A stretch of 17,604 nucleotides of DNA from CAZCWX01 sp964502465 (GTDB lineage Bacteria; Desulfobacterota; Binatia; Bin18). Shown here in pieces: positions 1 to 6,498 of this stretch. Each line of letters opens with the position of its first letter. Position 1 is the first letter of the stretch. Made by a program: the position numbers and the translations under genes. The stretch is from NCBI GenBank assembly GCA_964502465.1, contig CAZCWX010000178.1, positions 1-17,604 of the forward strand, given 5' to 3'. The notes beneath the pieces were generated by a model. The model saw only the letters and a program-made list of their open reading frames with translations. It was not told the DNA's origin and did no database searches.

Positions 1-1
1 G

Positions 2-511
2 GAAGGAATCGAACAAATGCACCAAGGCCAGACTGCCTGGGAAGCAACGAGGACAGAGGGAGGACGGCCGTACAATCTTGCCCTACTAGCAGAGGCGTAC
101 GGAAAAGTGGGGCAGATAGAGACAGGACTGAGCGTGCTGACCGAAGCGCTAGATTTTGTGGGCAAAACTGGAGAGCGTTGGTATGAAGCGGAGCTGTATC
201 GGCTGAAGGGGGAGCTTCTATTGAATGCAGAACGCGGAATGCGGAACGTGGAATCTAACACCCAACCCCCTACACCCGACACCCTGGAGGAGGCGGAGAG
301 GTGTTTCTGGAAGGCCATCGAGATTGCGCGCAAGCAACAGGCGAAGTCCCTGGAGTTACGGGCGACGGTGAGTTTGGCGCGGCTGTGGCAACGACAAGGT
401 AAGAAGAAGCAGGCTCGTAAAATGCTAGCGGAGATCTACAACTGGTTTACCGAAGGGTTTGATACGAAAGACTTGCAAGAGGCCAAGGCGCTGCTGAAGG
501 AGTTGTCATAA
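2..511 (+). CDS. TPR-repeat protein, C-terminal part (AfsR/adenylate-cyclase-associated type), cut by window edge
   Basis: The reading frame is open from base 2, before the first ATG at 17, so this is the 3' end of a longer gene. The residues resemble the C-terminal TPR region of large signalling proteins that join a nucleotide-cyclase or AfsR-like ATPase domain to TPR helices. Family-like blocks are RPYNLALLAEAYGKVGQ, a second helix pair around ERWYEAELYRLKGELLL, SLELRATVSLARLWQRQGK, and the end block YNWFTEGFDTKDLQEAKALL. The catalytic or NTPase part lies outside the window, so the exact function is unknown. Counting from the ATG at 17, residues 70-90 do not match the helical pattern. They are rich in Asn, Pro and Thr, and bases 224-286 that encode them form a 7-bp repeat array of 63 nt, an in-frame insertion. 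A paralogous fragment of the last 47 residues lies at 5934-6077. Confidence 0.8.
   Translation, partial: EGIEQMHQGQTAWEATRTEGGRPYNLALLAEAYGKVGQIETGLSVLTEALDFVGKTGERWYEAELYRLKGELLLNAERGMRNVESNTQPPTPDTLEEAERCFWKAIEIARKQQAKSLELRATVSLARLWQRQGKKKQARKMLAEIYNWFTEGFDTKDLQEAKALLKELS
224..286 (+). repeat. In-frame array of 7-bp units inside the TPR gene
   Basis: Nine consecutive 7-bp units fill 63 nt. The first units follow AAYGCRG (for example AATGCAG, AACGCGG, AATGCGG) and the last follow CACCCNN (for example CACCCAA, CACCCGA). Since 63 is divisible by three, the array adds exactly 21 codons without shifting the frame. It separates two TPR helices of the host gene. The register was read by eye and the middle unit is degenerate. 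Confidence 0.7.
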
Positions 512-630
512 GCCGGTGACCAATCCCTGCCGGATATGGACAGATAGCTTAAGGTGGGCATCCAGGGGCTTCCTCTGTATGCGGTAAATGCAATCGCAAT
601 TCGCTCTAGATTATAAGGTTTGTGCGCTGG

Positions 631-876
631 TTACGCCGCCGCGTCCTCGGGCGTGTCCCGCAAGACCATCAGTTTACTTGCAGCAATTGGCAGCAGCGCA
701 TAGGCGCGCCCATCCGGTCCAGCGAATTCCACCTCAACCGTGTTGCCATCGTAGGTCATCACCACTGTCCCGATTTGGCCGCGACGCAAGCGGAGCGGTT
801 GACCTGTCTCAAAATGCTGGACTGGCAGGTCTTCCAGCAAAGCGACCACATCGTGCAGGTGAATGTCGCTGTCCAT
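631..876 (-). CDS. DUF4926 domain protein
   Basis: This 81-residue protein matches the DUF4926 pattern as I recall it: an N-terminal LHDVVALLEDLP motif, a central basic RRGQIGTVV segment, a hydrophobic strand with VEVEF, then GPDGRAYALLPI. It looks like a small beta-rich SH3-like fold without signal peptide or membrane helix. Its molecular role is unknown. The start at 876 is an ATG only 3 nt after the stop of the DUF6883 gene, so the two should be translated from one transcript. No strong Shine-Dalgarno motif is visible, which fits translational coupling. DUF4926 and DUF6883 genes are, from memory, often neighbours; a toxin/immunity-like or TA-like relation is only a guess. Confidence 0.8.
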   Translation of the reverse strand: MDSDIHLHDVVALLEDLPVQHFETGQPLRLRRGQIGTVVMTYDGNTVEVEFAGPDGRAYALLPIAASKLMVLRDTPEDAAA

Positions 877-879
877 AGG

Positions 880-1212
880 TCACACGATATAGCAAGTTGT
901 CAGTCGAGGGAAGTCTTCCCCGTGGCGAATAATCCACGCGCTTAATACGGTCGCAGTCCCTTTCGTCGTCGTCAGAGCAAAACGGAGGACATAGACCTCA
1001 CCAAAGCCATTGTCTCTTCTCGGTTCAACTTGGTCAGCATTGGCTGCAGCATCAAGCAGGGCATCGCGCAAGACATCAGCGTTGGCAAGTGTGATGCCGA
1101 GCACAGAGTCGAATACTCACGCTTTGTTTCTACCGTCACGATGTAGAGGGTTGAGGGTGTAGTCCTCCAGTTTCGTGCCGAGGTCCGCACGCCCACCGTT
1201 GGGAAGTTTCAT
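880..1212 (-). pseudogene. DUF6883 domain gene interrupted by one in-frame stop
   Basis: Read from the ATG at 1212, the frame gives an N-terminus typical of DUF6883 (MKLPNGGRADLGTKLEDYTL, then NP, HRDGR, NKA). A TGA follows at 1119-1117 (codon 32), and then the same frame continues with VFDSVLGITLANADVL and ends in SAWIIRHGEDFPRLTTCYIV. No frameshift is needed: one base change (CGA to TGA, restoring the expected KARVF) would give a complete 110-residue protein. This could be a true nonsense mutation or a sequencing or assembly error. A GTG at 1104 could restart translation and make a 74-residue C-terminal piece. The function of the family is unknown. It lies 3 nt upstream of the DUF4926 gene and diverges from panE. 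Confidence 0.75.
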
Positions 1213-1267
1213 GGCGCATACGTTTCAGAAAATCTGTGAGCGGATCGTAACTTTCGCCATTGGGTGC

Positions 1268-1302
1268 TCCTTCTCCACCCACCTTTTTCCAAAGGAGAAG
1301 GA
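1268..1302. repeat. Imperfect palindrome in the DUF6883-panE spacer
   Basis: TCCTTCTCC at 1268-1276 is the reverse complement of GGAGAAGGA at 1294-1302, with a 17-nt loop. It resembles a worn copy of the common intergenic hairpins that also occur at 2371-2408 and 4485-4540. It lies between two divergent genes, so it is not a normal terminator for either. Confidence 0.5.
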
Positions 1303-1400
1303 TTAGGCAATTCACTGTTTAGCTTAGAGGTTCGTATCTTCATAGATCCCTTGCCCTCTTCTTCGGATGAGGATATGCACAGAACCCATTATTTTGACTC

Positions 1401-1435
1401 GCTAACCGCTGATTGCTGAAAGCCAAGAGCTGAAA
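1401..1435. repeat. 7-bp tandem array directly upstream of panE
   Basis: Five 7-bp units run GCTAACC, GCTGATT, GCTGAAA, then GCCAAGA and GCTGAAA, ending 2 nt before the panE ATG. The array occupies the place where a ribosome-binding site should be, and no AGGAGG-like motif is visible there. The GA-rich GAAA and AAGA parts could act as a weak ribosome-binding site. Confidence 0.6.
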
Positions 1436-1437
1436 CA

Positions 1438-2367
1438 ATGAAAATCCTCGTTATGGGTACAGGAGCCGTGGGAAGTTTCTACGGCGGCAAGCTGGCATAC
1501 GCTGGACATGAGGTGACGTTCATCGCACGCGGTGAGATCTTGCATGCGCTCAAGCAAAACGGGTTGACAATGAAAAGCCTCCATGGTGATTTCCATCTTT
1601 CACGGGTGCATGTCACCGATCAGCCACAAGAAGTGAAAGAGTGCGACCTCGTACTTGTGTGTGTAAAGTCATACGACACAGCAGCCGCCACCTCTCTCCT
1701 GCGTTCGGTCGTCGGACCTGACACTATTCTTCTTTCCCTACAGAACGGCGTGGAAAATGAAGAATTGCTCGCCCGAGAGCTGGGCTCCTCACAGGTCATG
1801 GGCGGAATGGCGTACATCGGAGCTGAGTTGGTGAGCCCAGGAGTCGTCGTCCATTCAGCTGCTGGTCACATTGTCTTTGGCGAACGTGATGGTCAACAGA
1901 CACCACGGGCGGAACGTGTAGAGCAGATCTTCCGTGAGGCTGGCATACAAGCCCAGCTTTCTCCTCATATTACTGTTGTCCTCTGGGATAAACTCGTCTG
2001 GAATGTCGCGTTCAACGCAATTACGACATTGACCCGTAGCACTGTCGGTGAGGTCCTTGCTCATCCCCGCACACGTGCGTTGGTCCGCGATACCATGCTT
2101 GAGGTGATTGCTGTCGCCCAAGCGCAGGGGTTAGACGTGAAAGAATCACGTGCAGATGAACATATCGCAGGGAGTGAACATCCGCCCTTGAGTACGTTTG
2201 CCACCTCGATGTCTCAAGACCTGGCTCGCGGGAAACGCTTGGAATATGACGCGTTGAATGGTGCGGTGGTACGGTACGGAGAACGTCTTGAGGTTCTTGT
2301 ACCGATCAATCGGACGTTGCACCAGTTGCTTGCGCGGCTTGATCCGGCAAGTCGTGCCATTTTCTGA
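1438..2367 (+). CDS. panE: 2-dehydropantoate 2-reductase (ketopantoate reductase family)
   Basis: The product would reduce 2-dehydropantoate to pantoate with NADPH in the cytosol, a step of pantothenate and CoA synthesis. At 309 residues it has the usual family length. Residues 7-12 (GTGAVG) are the nucleotide-binding turn of the N-terminal Rossmann domain. CVKSYDT at 75-81 and LQNGVENEE at 101-109 are conserved family blocks. In the C-terminal helical domain, LWDKLVWNVAFNAITTL carries the catalytic Lys185 with Asn189 and Asn193, and SMSQDLARGKRLEYDALNG carries the substrate-binding Glu269. The ATG at 1438 directly precedes the Rossmann strand and is the natural start. The next gene, ilvD, makes 2-ketoisovalerate, which PanB converts to the substrate of this enzyme, so the pairing makes sense. 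Several ApbA/PanE paralogues act on other 2-oxoacids, so pantoate specificity is inferred. Confidence 0.9.
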   Translation: MKILVMGTGAVGSFYGGKLAYAGHEVTFIARGEILHALKQNGLTMKSLHGDFHLSRVHVTDQPQEVKECDLVLVCVKSYDTAAATSLLRSVVGPDTILLSLQNGVENEELLARELGSSQVMGGMAYIGAELVSPGVVVHSAAGHIVFGERDGQQTPRAERVEQIFREAGIQAQLSPHITVVLWDKLVWNVAFNAITTLTRSTVGEVLAHPRTRALVRDTMLEVIAVAQAQGLDVKESRADEHIAGSEHPPLSTFATSMSQDLARGKRLEYDALNGAVVRYGERLEVLVPINRTLHQLLARLDPASRAIF

Positions 2368-2370
2368 TGC

Positions 2371-2408
2371 CCCCTCTCCCTAGCCCTCTCCCGCCAGGGG
2401 AGAGGGGA
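2371..2408. repeat. Dispersed C-rich/G-rich palindrome downstream of panE
   Basis: CCCTCTCCC at 2384-2392 pairs with GGGGAGAGGG at 2397-2406 over a GCCA loop, preceded by a half copy CCCCTCTCCC at 2371. It starts 4 nt after the panE stop. This is a widespread type of intergenic repeat in environmental bacteria. It lacks a T-run, so terminator function is uncertain, although it could end or stabilise the panE transcript. Confidence 0.75.
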
Positions 2409-2580
2409 CTCACAAACCGATTGCTTTACCCTTTTGGTTGCCAGTCTTTATCACTCCGGCTCGGTATAAAAAGATCTCCCCGCACGAAGGTGTTTTCACG
2501 CCACGACGTTAGAACCAAGGATAGGTGGCCCGTTGTGCAAGGTGAGAGGATAGCGTAGGAAGGTGTACCGACCCTGTATC

Positions 2581-2589
2581 AAGGAGGAG
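2581..2589 (+). promoter_or_regulatory. Strong Shine-Dalgarno site of ilvD
   Basis: AAGGAGGAG ends 7 nt before the ATG at 2597 and fixes the ilvD start. It is the clearest ribosome-binding site in the window. Confidence 0.85.
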
Positions 2590-2596
2590 ACGAATT

Positions 2597-4462
2597 ATGC
2601 AACCGCGCGGTTTTCGCAGCAGCATCACCACCCAGGGACGACGCATGGCCGGAGCCCGGTCTCTCTGGCGTGCCACAGGCATGAAAACAGAGGACTTCCG
2701 CAAGCCGATAATCGCCATTGCCAATTCCTTTACGCAGTTTGTGCCTGGTCATGTCCACCTGCACGAGATTGGTCAGCAAGTAAAAGCTGTCATTGATGCT
2801 CATGGAGGCTATGGCGTGGAATTTAACACCATCGCTGTGGACGATGGCATCGCCATGGGACATGATGGTATGCTCTATTCCTTGCCCAGCCGCGAACTGA
2901 TCGCAGACAGTGTGGAGTACATGGTCCAGGCCCATGTGGCCGACGCCATGATTTGCATCTCGAACTGTGACAAGATTACTCCGGGGATGTTGCTTGCCGC
3001 CATGCGCCTTAATATCCCGACGATTTTTGTCTCTGGTGGACCCATGGAAGCAGGCAAAACCGAGTTGTCCACCGGTCTGGCGAAGCTTGATTTGGTTGAT
3101 GCCATGATCGGCGCGGGCAATGACGCGCTCAGTGATGAAGATGTGCAGAAGATGGAAGAAGCAGCCTGCCCAACCTGCGGCTCGTGTTCTGGCATGTTTA
3201 CCGCTAACAGCATGAATTGTCTCAATGAAGCGATTGGTCTGGCCCTGCCAGGCAATGGAACGATCCTGGCTACCCACGCCCTGCGTTGGCAACTCTTCGA
3301 GCGAGCAGCCACGCGCATCGTCGAGATGGCCAAAGCTTACTATCTCGAAGGAGATGAATCGATCCTGCCACGGAGTATTGCGACCTTTGCCGCGTTTGAG
3401 AACGCGATGACGTTGGATATTGCGATGGGCGGCTCAACCAATACCGTCCTCCACCTGCTCGCCGCTGCGCAAGAGGCTGGAGTCAATTTCACGATGAAGG
3501 ATATCGACCGGCTCTCACGCCAGGTACCGTGTATCTGCAAACTTGCTCCCGCCTCCAACCGGTACCACATCGAAGACTGTGCGCGGGCTGGTGGCATTCC
3601 GACGATCCTCGGAGAATTAGAACGAGCAGGGAAGATTCACACGAACGCTCTGACCGTGACAAGTGAAACCATTGGGGAGATGATTGAGAAGAATGACATC
3701 CGCCGAGAGCCCCTCGATAAATTCGCCCGACAACGGAGCCTGGCCGCCCCAGGCAATGTGCGCACCAAAGAGGCGTTCTCACAAAACAAATCTTACGATA
3801 CTCCAGACCGCGATGCGATCAATGGCTGTATCCGCGCGACGGAGTTCGCCTATAACCAGGACGGGGGGCTGGCGGTCCTCTACGGCAATATTGCTGAGGA
3901 GGGATGTATTGTCAAAACTGCTGGGGTAGACGAGTCGATCTGGGTAATGGAAGGTCCGGCTCGCATCTTTGAGTCCCAAGAAGAGGCGTGCGAAGGAATT
4001 CTCGGGAATCGACTCAAGCCGGGCGATGTGGTGGTGATCCGCTATGAAGGTCCCCGAGGCGGACCGGGCATGCAAGAGATGTTGTACCCCACCTCCTACA
4101 TCAAAGCAAAACAGCTCGGCACAAGGTGTGCGCTCTTGACCGACGGACGCTTTAGTGGTGGAACCAGTGGGCTATCGATTGGCCATGTGTCACCTGAGGC
4201 AGCAGAAGGTGGAGCGATTGCCTTGATTGAAGAAGGCGACATCGTTCGTATTGATATTCCCAATCGTTCGATCAATGTGTTGGTGTCTGACGAACAATTG
4301 GCTGAGCGAAGAAAACGAATGGAAGCCCAAGGTCCACATGCTTATCAACCGCTCAAGCGCCAACGCCCGGTTTCAGCCGCCCTGCGCGCGTATGCAGCAC
4401 TCACTACCAGTGCTGCTCGGGGCGCAGTCCGGGATATCACCCAGGTGGAGCGAGGGAGATAG
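2597..4462 (+). CDS. ilvD: Dihydroxy-acid dehydratase
   Basis: The enzyme removes water from 2,3-dihydroxyisovalerate and 2,3-dihydroxy-3-methylvalerate to give the 2-keto acids for valine, isoleucine, leucine and pantothenate. The 621-residue length fits the long IlvD group (E. coli IlvD is about 616). The N-terminus has TTQGRRMAGARSLWRATG. VDDGIAMGH at 81-89 holds conserved acidic metal ligands. ISNCDKITPGM (Cys124, Lys126) and CPTCGSCSGMFTANSMN (Cys197) are the Fe-S cluster and active-site blocks. GGSTNTVLHLLAA and DGRFSGGTSGLSIGHVSPEA are further hallmark motifs. In plant and Caulobacter-type [2Fe-2S] enzymes a third Cys sits near residue 51; here the segment reads FTQFVPGH, as in E. coli. 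An E. coli-like, oxygen-sensitive [4Fe-4S] enzyme is therefore the better guess. The start is set by the ribosome-binding site at 2581. Confidence 0.97.
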   Translation: MQPRGFRSSITTQGRRMAGARSLWRATGMKTEDFRKPIIAIANSFTQFVPGHVHLHEIGQQVKAVIDAHGGYGVEFNTIAVDDGIAMGHDGMLYSLPSRELIADSVEYMVQAHVADAMICISNCDKITPGMLLAAMRLNIPTIFVSGGPMEAGKTELSTGLAKLDLVDAMIGAGNDALSDEDVQKMEEAACPTCGSCSGMFTANSMNCLNEAIGLALPGNGTILATHALRWQLFERAATRIVEMAKAYYLEGDESILPRSIATFAAFENAMTLDIAMGGSTNTVLHLLAAAQEAGVNFTMKDIDRLSRQVPCICKLAPASNRYHIEDCARAGGIPTILGELERAGKIHTNALTVTSETIGEMIEKNDIRREPLDKFARQRSLAAPGNVRTKEAFSQNKSYDTPDRDAINGCIRATEFAYNQDGGLAVLYGNIAEEGCIVKTAGVDESIWVMEGPARIFESQEEACEGILGNRLKPGDVVVIRYEGPRGGPGMQEMLYPTSYIKAKQLGTRCALLTDGRFSGGTSGLSIGHVSPEAAEGGAIALIEEGDIVRIDIPNRSINVLVSDEQLAERRKRMEAQGPHAYQPLKRQRPVSAALRAYAALTTSAARGAVRDITQVERGR

Positions 4463-4484
4463 GATAGGTATATCCTTCGTCATG

Positions 4485-4540
4485 AAATCCCCCCTGCCTC
4501 CCTTTACCAAAGGGGGGCAGCGCAAAGCGCAGGGGAATTT
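4485..4540. repeat. Dispersed palindrome of AAATCCCCC type after ilvD
   Basis: The element begins AAATCCCCCCTG and ends CAGGGGAATTT, with an inner stem CTCCCTTT/AAAGGGGGG. It is a familiar class of intergenic palindrome in environmental genomes. It lies 22 nt after the ilvD stop and can fold as a long hairpin, but no T-run follows. Confidence 0.8.
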
Positions 4541-4548
4541 AGGACTGT

Positions 4549-4696
4549 GAGACAAAACCCTTAGACGAAGCTTGAGGAGCATGTCATTGCGAGGAGCCAG
4601 AGGCGACGAAGCAATCGCTGTTTTCGGGCAAAGATTGCTTCGCTCCGCTCGCAGTGACAGTAGTGAACATCTGACCAACCAAGAGAGTTTTGTCTC
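4549..4696. repeat. 148-bp element bounded by perfect 10-bp inverted repeats
   Basis: GAGACAAAAC at 4549-4558 is the exact reverse complement of GTTTTGTCTC at 4687-4696. Inside lies another palindromic repeat at 4582-4659. The outer arms and the nested order look like a MITE-like or composite repeat element, but no clear target-site duplication was seen and no coding capacity is present. Confidence 0.5.
4582..4659. repeat. Dispersed TGTCATTGCGAG palindrome
   Basis: The left arm starts TGTCATTGCGAG and runs to CGAAGCAATC. The right arm, GATTGCTTCGCTCC onward, ends GCAGTGACA. The arms are near-complementary. This is the well-known dispersed palindrome found in many delta-proteobacterial, Chloroflexi and candidate-phylum genomes. 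It sits between the convergent ilvD and monooxygenase genes. Confidence 0.85.
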
Positions 4697-4716
4697 GTAA
4701 TCCTCAGTGAGTGTAG

Positions 4717-4733
4717 CGTGCGCTATGCGCACG
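4717..4733. repeat. Small perfect hairpin before the monooxygenase stop
   Basis: CGTGCGC at 4717-4723 pairs with GCGCACG at 4727-4733 over a TAT loop. It lies just downstream of the minus-strand monooxygenase gene. There is no U-tract on either strand, so it is not scored as an intrinsic terminator. Confidence 0.5.
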
Positions 4734-4745
4734 TCTGTTGCTGAT

Positions 4746-5825
4746 TTAGCACCGTGCCATCACCTGCTCGGCAAAGTCTTTGAACACCTTGCGAGCAGAG
4801 GCCATTGGCGGGAGCAGCGTCATTTCTTTGAGCCCTGCCTTCTCTGCCGTGCGAACCTGAGCAAGAATCTCGTCCGGCTCACCAACGAGGCATGATCCTT
4901 TGATTGTCTCGGGGGTTATGAAGCGGCGCTCTTCGGGCATCAAGAAGGTACAATGTCCATTGTGAATTTGCTGATAACGCTTCTCCTTGGGTGTCTCCAT
5001 TTTGTCTACATACGAACAGTACTCTTCCCAGATGTGTTTCAAGTGTGGGGGCACCACCTCTTCACTCCGTGTCTGTGTGTAAATCTCGTACACATAATGC
5101 ATGATACACGCGACCATTGAGCCACATTCGTCGATGACACGATCTGCGTTTACCGGCTCCCCTGGTCTGAGGACCACAACCGTGGTGAAGGTTGCGGTAT
5201 GGAAATTTACTGGAAATACACGACCCGCTTTCTCGGCTCCCTCTTGCGCCAAGCGCAGGTGATAGGTCTGCAAGGCATCAGGTGGGTCTCCAAAGAACAC
5301 CAGCCCGTCGCCATACTCTCCAGCGGCCTTGAGGACACGGGGATTATTCCCTGCCACATAAATGGGAATGGGGTCACTCACGTTGATAAACCCAAGATCG
5401 AGGTGGAGGAACCGGATATCACGGGTTTCACCGTTATAGGTGTACTCCACCTCTTCGCCCTGAAGCAGAGCGCGGACGACACGAAGATATTCGCGGAAAT
5501 CACGGATCTTCATCGGCCCCATGCCCATCACCCGCATGGCGGTATGGCCAGTCCCGACCCCCAGGAAAACTCGACCTGGGGCAATACGATTGATCGACGC
5601 GATAGAATGCGCGGTGACTGGGGCGATTCTCGTTCCAGGAATGGCAACGCCAGTGCCCAGTCGAATCCGTGACGTGTTTTGTGCGGCAAGTGCCAAGGTG
5701 GCGTAACAATCTGACCAGATCATTTGCGAGTCAGGTACCCAGGCACGATCGTAGCCCAGGTCTTCGGCGTATTTGATCAGTTGCCAATCATCGATTTTGG
5801 TAGCGACACAGATACCAAACTGCAT
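4746..5825 (-). CDS. LLM-class flavin/F420-dependent oxidoreductase (Mer-like branch)
   Basis: The 359-residue protein has the luciferase-like TIM-barrel pattern: an N-terminal strand FGICVATK, the helix block KYAEDLGYDRAWVPDSQM, then TSRIRLGTGVAIPGTRIAPV near 51-70 and RIAPGRVFLGVGTGHTAMR near 80-98. These blocks resemble the branch with F420-dependent methylenetetrahydromethanopterin reductase-like enzymes. IPIYVAGNNPRVLKAAGEYGDG is the typical mid-barrel strand and helix. The family transfers hydride or oxygen with FMNH2 or F420H2; the substrate here cannot be read from sequence. Residues of about 230-290 (with HYVYEIYTQTRSEE and EEYCSYVDKME) form an insertion not typical of short family members. 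The start is supported by AGGAGG at 5838-5833 on the minus strand. It converges with ilvD and is separated from the next minus-strand gene by a TPR remnant. Confidence 0.88.
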   Translation of the reverse strand: MQFGICVATKIDDWQLIKYAEDLGYDRAWVPDSQMIWSDCYATLALAAQNTSRIRLGTGVAIPGTRIAPVTAHSIASINRIAPGRVFLGVGTGHTAMRVMGMGPMKIRDFREYLRVVRALLQGEEVEYTYNGETRDIRFLHLDLGFINVSDPIPIYVAGNNPRVLKAAGEYGDGLVFFGDPPDALQTYHLRLAQEGAEKAGRVFPVNFHTATFTTVVVLRPGEPVNADRVIDECGSMVACIMHYVYEIYTQTRSEEVVPPHLKHIWEEYCSYVDKMETPKEKRYQQIHNGHCTFLMPEERRFITPETIKGSCLVGEPDEILAQVRTAEKAGLKEMTLLPPMASARKVFKDFAEQVMARC

Positions 5826-5832
5826 ATTTTTC

Positions 5833-5838
5833 CCTCCT
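5833..5838 (-). promoter_or_regulatory. Shine-Dalgarno site of the Mer-like monooxygenase
   Basis: The minus strand reads AGGAGGGAAAAAT before the ATG at 5825, a clear ribosome-binding site at normal distance. Confidence 0.75.
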
Positions 5839-5933
5839 GTGGTGTTTGTGAGGGCTTTGCATAGCAGAACACCCAGGAAGGGGGAAGAGAACCCAACGGC
5901 TGCTCTCCGTCAAATTTCCGTTAAATTCATGTA

Positions 5934-6077
5934 ATGAGCCTGGCTCGCCTATGGCAACAGCAGGGTAAGAAAGAAGACGCTCGGCAGATACTGGCAGAGA
6001 TCTACGGTTGGTTCACCGAAGGGTTTGAGACGAAGGATCTGCAGGAGACCAGGGCGCTACTGGATGAATTATCCTGA
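5934..6077 (+). pseudogene. Orphan C-terminal fragment of a TPR/cyclase-type protein
   Basis: The frame reads MSLARLWQQQGK and ends in WFTEGFETKDLQETRALL followed by DELS and a stop, 47 residues in all. It is a close homologue of the last 47 residues of the gene at the left edge (368-511), and the two copies have equal length with no gap. Similarity stops just before the ATG at 5934, and upstream sequence does not encode TPR helices, so this is most likely the tail of a lost paralogue. Translation as a free peptide is possible but there is no ribosome-binding site. The remnant is on the plus strand while its neighbours are on the minus strand. Confidence 0.75.
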
Positions 6078-6109
6078 AACAATCTCTTCTGATTCAGTTT
6101 CTTTACTGT

Positions 6110-6199
6110 TTAGTGAGAGGTCATTTTCCAAAGAAGCACGACAAGTCCCACCGCCATCGTCGTCACACCGAGAAAGGCAAACCACTCTACTGAGCTCAT
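6110..6199 (-). CDS. 29-residue single-span membrane microprotein
   Basis: The frame reads MSSVEWFAFLGVTTMAVGLV, then VLLWKMTSH and a stop. Nearly the whole peptide is one hydrophobic segment (residues about 6-24) with a short basic or polar end, so it should be a single-pass inner-membrane peptide. Its ATG overlaps the stop of the 80-residue gene (ATGA), a classic sign of translational coupling. No family is recognised. The tight coupling to another small membrane protein argues that it is real; a chance short frame remains possible. Confidence 0.55.
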   Translation of the reverse strand: MSSVEWFAFLGVTTMAVGLVVLLWKMTSH

Positions 6200-6438
6200 C
6201 GGATTTCTCCAATCTGGCTGATGAGTGTCCGTATTCGTCTATCTTGTCGCCAGCCAATAATCATCAGTGCTATGGTAACGGCAATCCCTAATACGCACAA
6301 GAGGAAACGGAATGGAGAAAGGTCCCCCAATAGCAGGCTTACTGTGCCGCCGATGGTAGCCACCGCGATCAGCAAAATGGCTCTTAGCAATTCTGTCTCA
6401 TACTTGATCTGTTCTCTCAGTTGCTCTCTGTCCGCCAT
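6196..6438 (-). CDS. Small two-helix membrane protein, unknown function
   Basis: This 80-residue protein has a polar, charged N-terminus (MADREQLREQIKYETELLR), a first membrane helix at about 20-37 (AILLIAVATIGGTVSLLL), a short loop GDLSPF, a second helix at about 44-62 (RFLLCVLGIAVTIALMIIG), and a charged C-terminus with WRQDRRIRTLISQIGEIR. Both ends look amphipathic and may form coiled-coil helices on the same side of the membrane. I do not recognise a named family. AAGGGG lies just upstream of the ATG. It is 60 nt downstream of a monooxygenase gene on the same strand and overlaps the 29-residue gene by 4 nt. Confidence 0.7.
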   Translation of the reverse strand: MADREQLREQIKYETELLRAILLIAVATIGGTVSLLLGDLSPFRFLLCVLGIAVTIALMIIGWRQDRRIRTLISQIGEIR

Positions 6439-6498
6439 GCCCCTTGTTACTCTTCCAAGGTATCGACCACCTCACGCTGAAACAGACAACGATGGCGT

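Noticed and set aside
224..286. CRISPR-like array in the TPR gene
   Set aside because: The units are only 7 bp and contiguous, without spacers, so it is a short tandem repeat.
588..945. Plus-strand frames opposite the DUF4926/DUF6883 pair
   Set aside because: They are antisense to recognisable protein families and show no family-like residues themselves.
2470..2500. Possible sigma-70 promoter (TATAAA) before ilvD
   Set aside because: TATAAA is present, but the nearest TTGCCA is about 21 nt upstream, too far for a normal promoter, and no other good -35 box was found.
4717..4733. Intrinsic terminator for the monooxygenase gene
   Set aside because: The hairpin is perfect but no run of T follows it in either direction.
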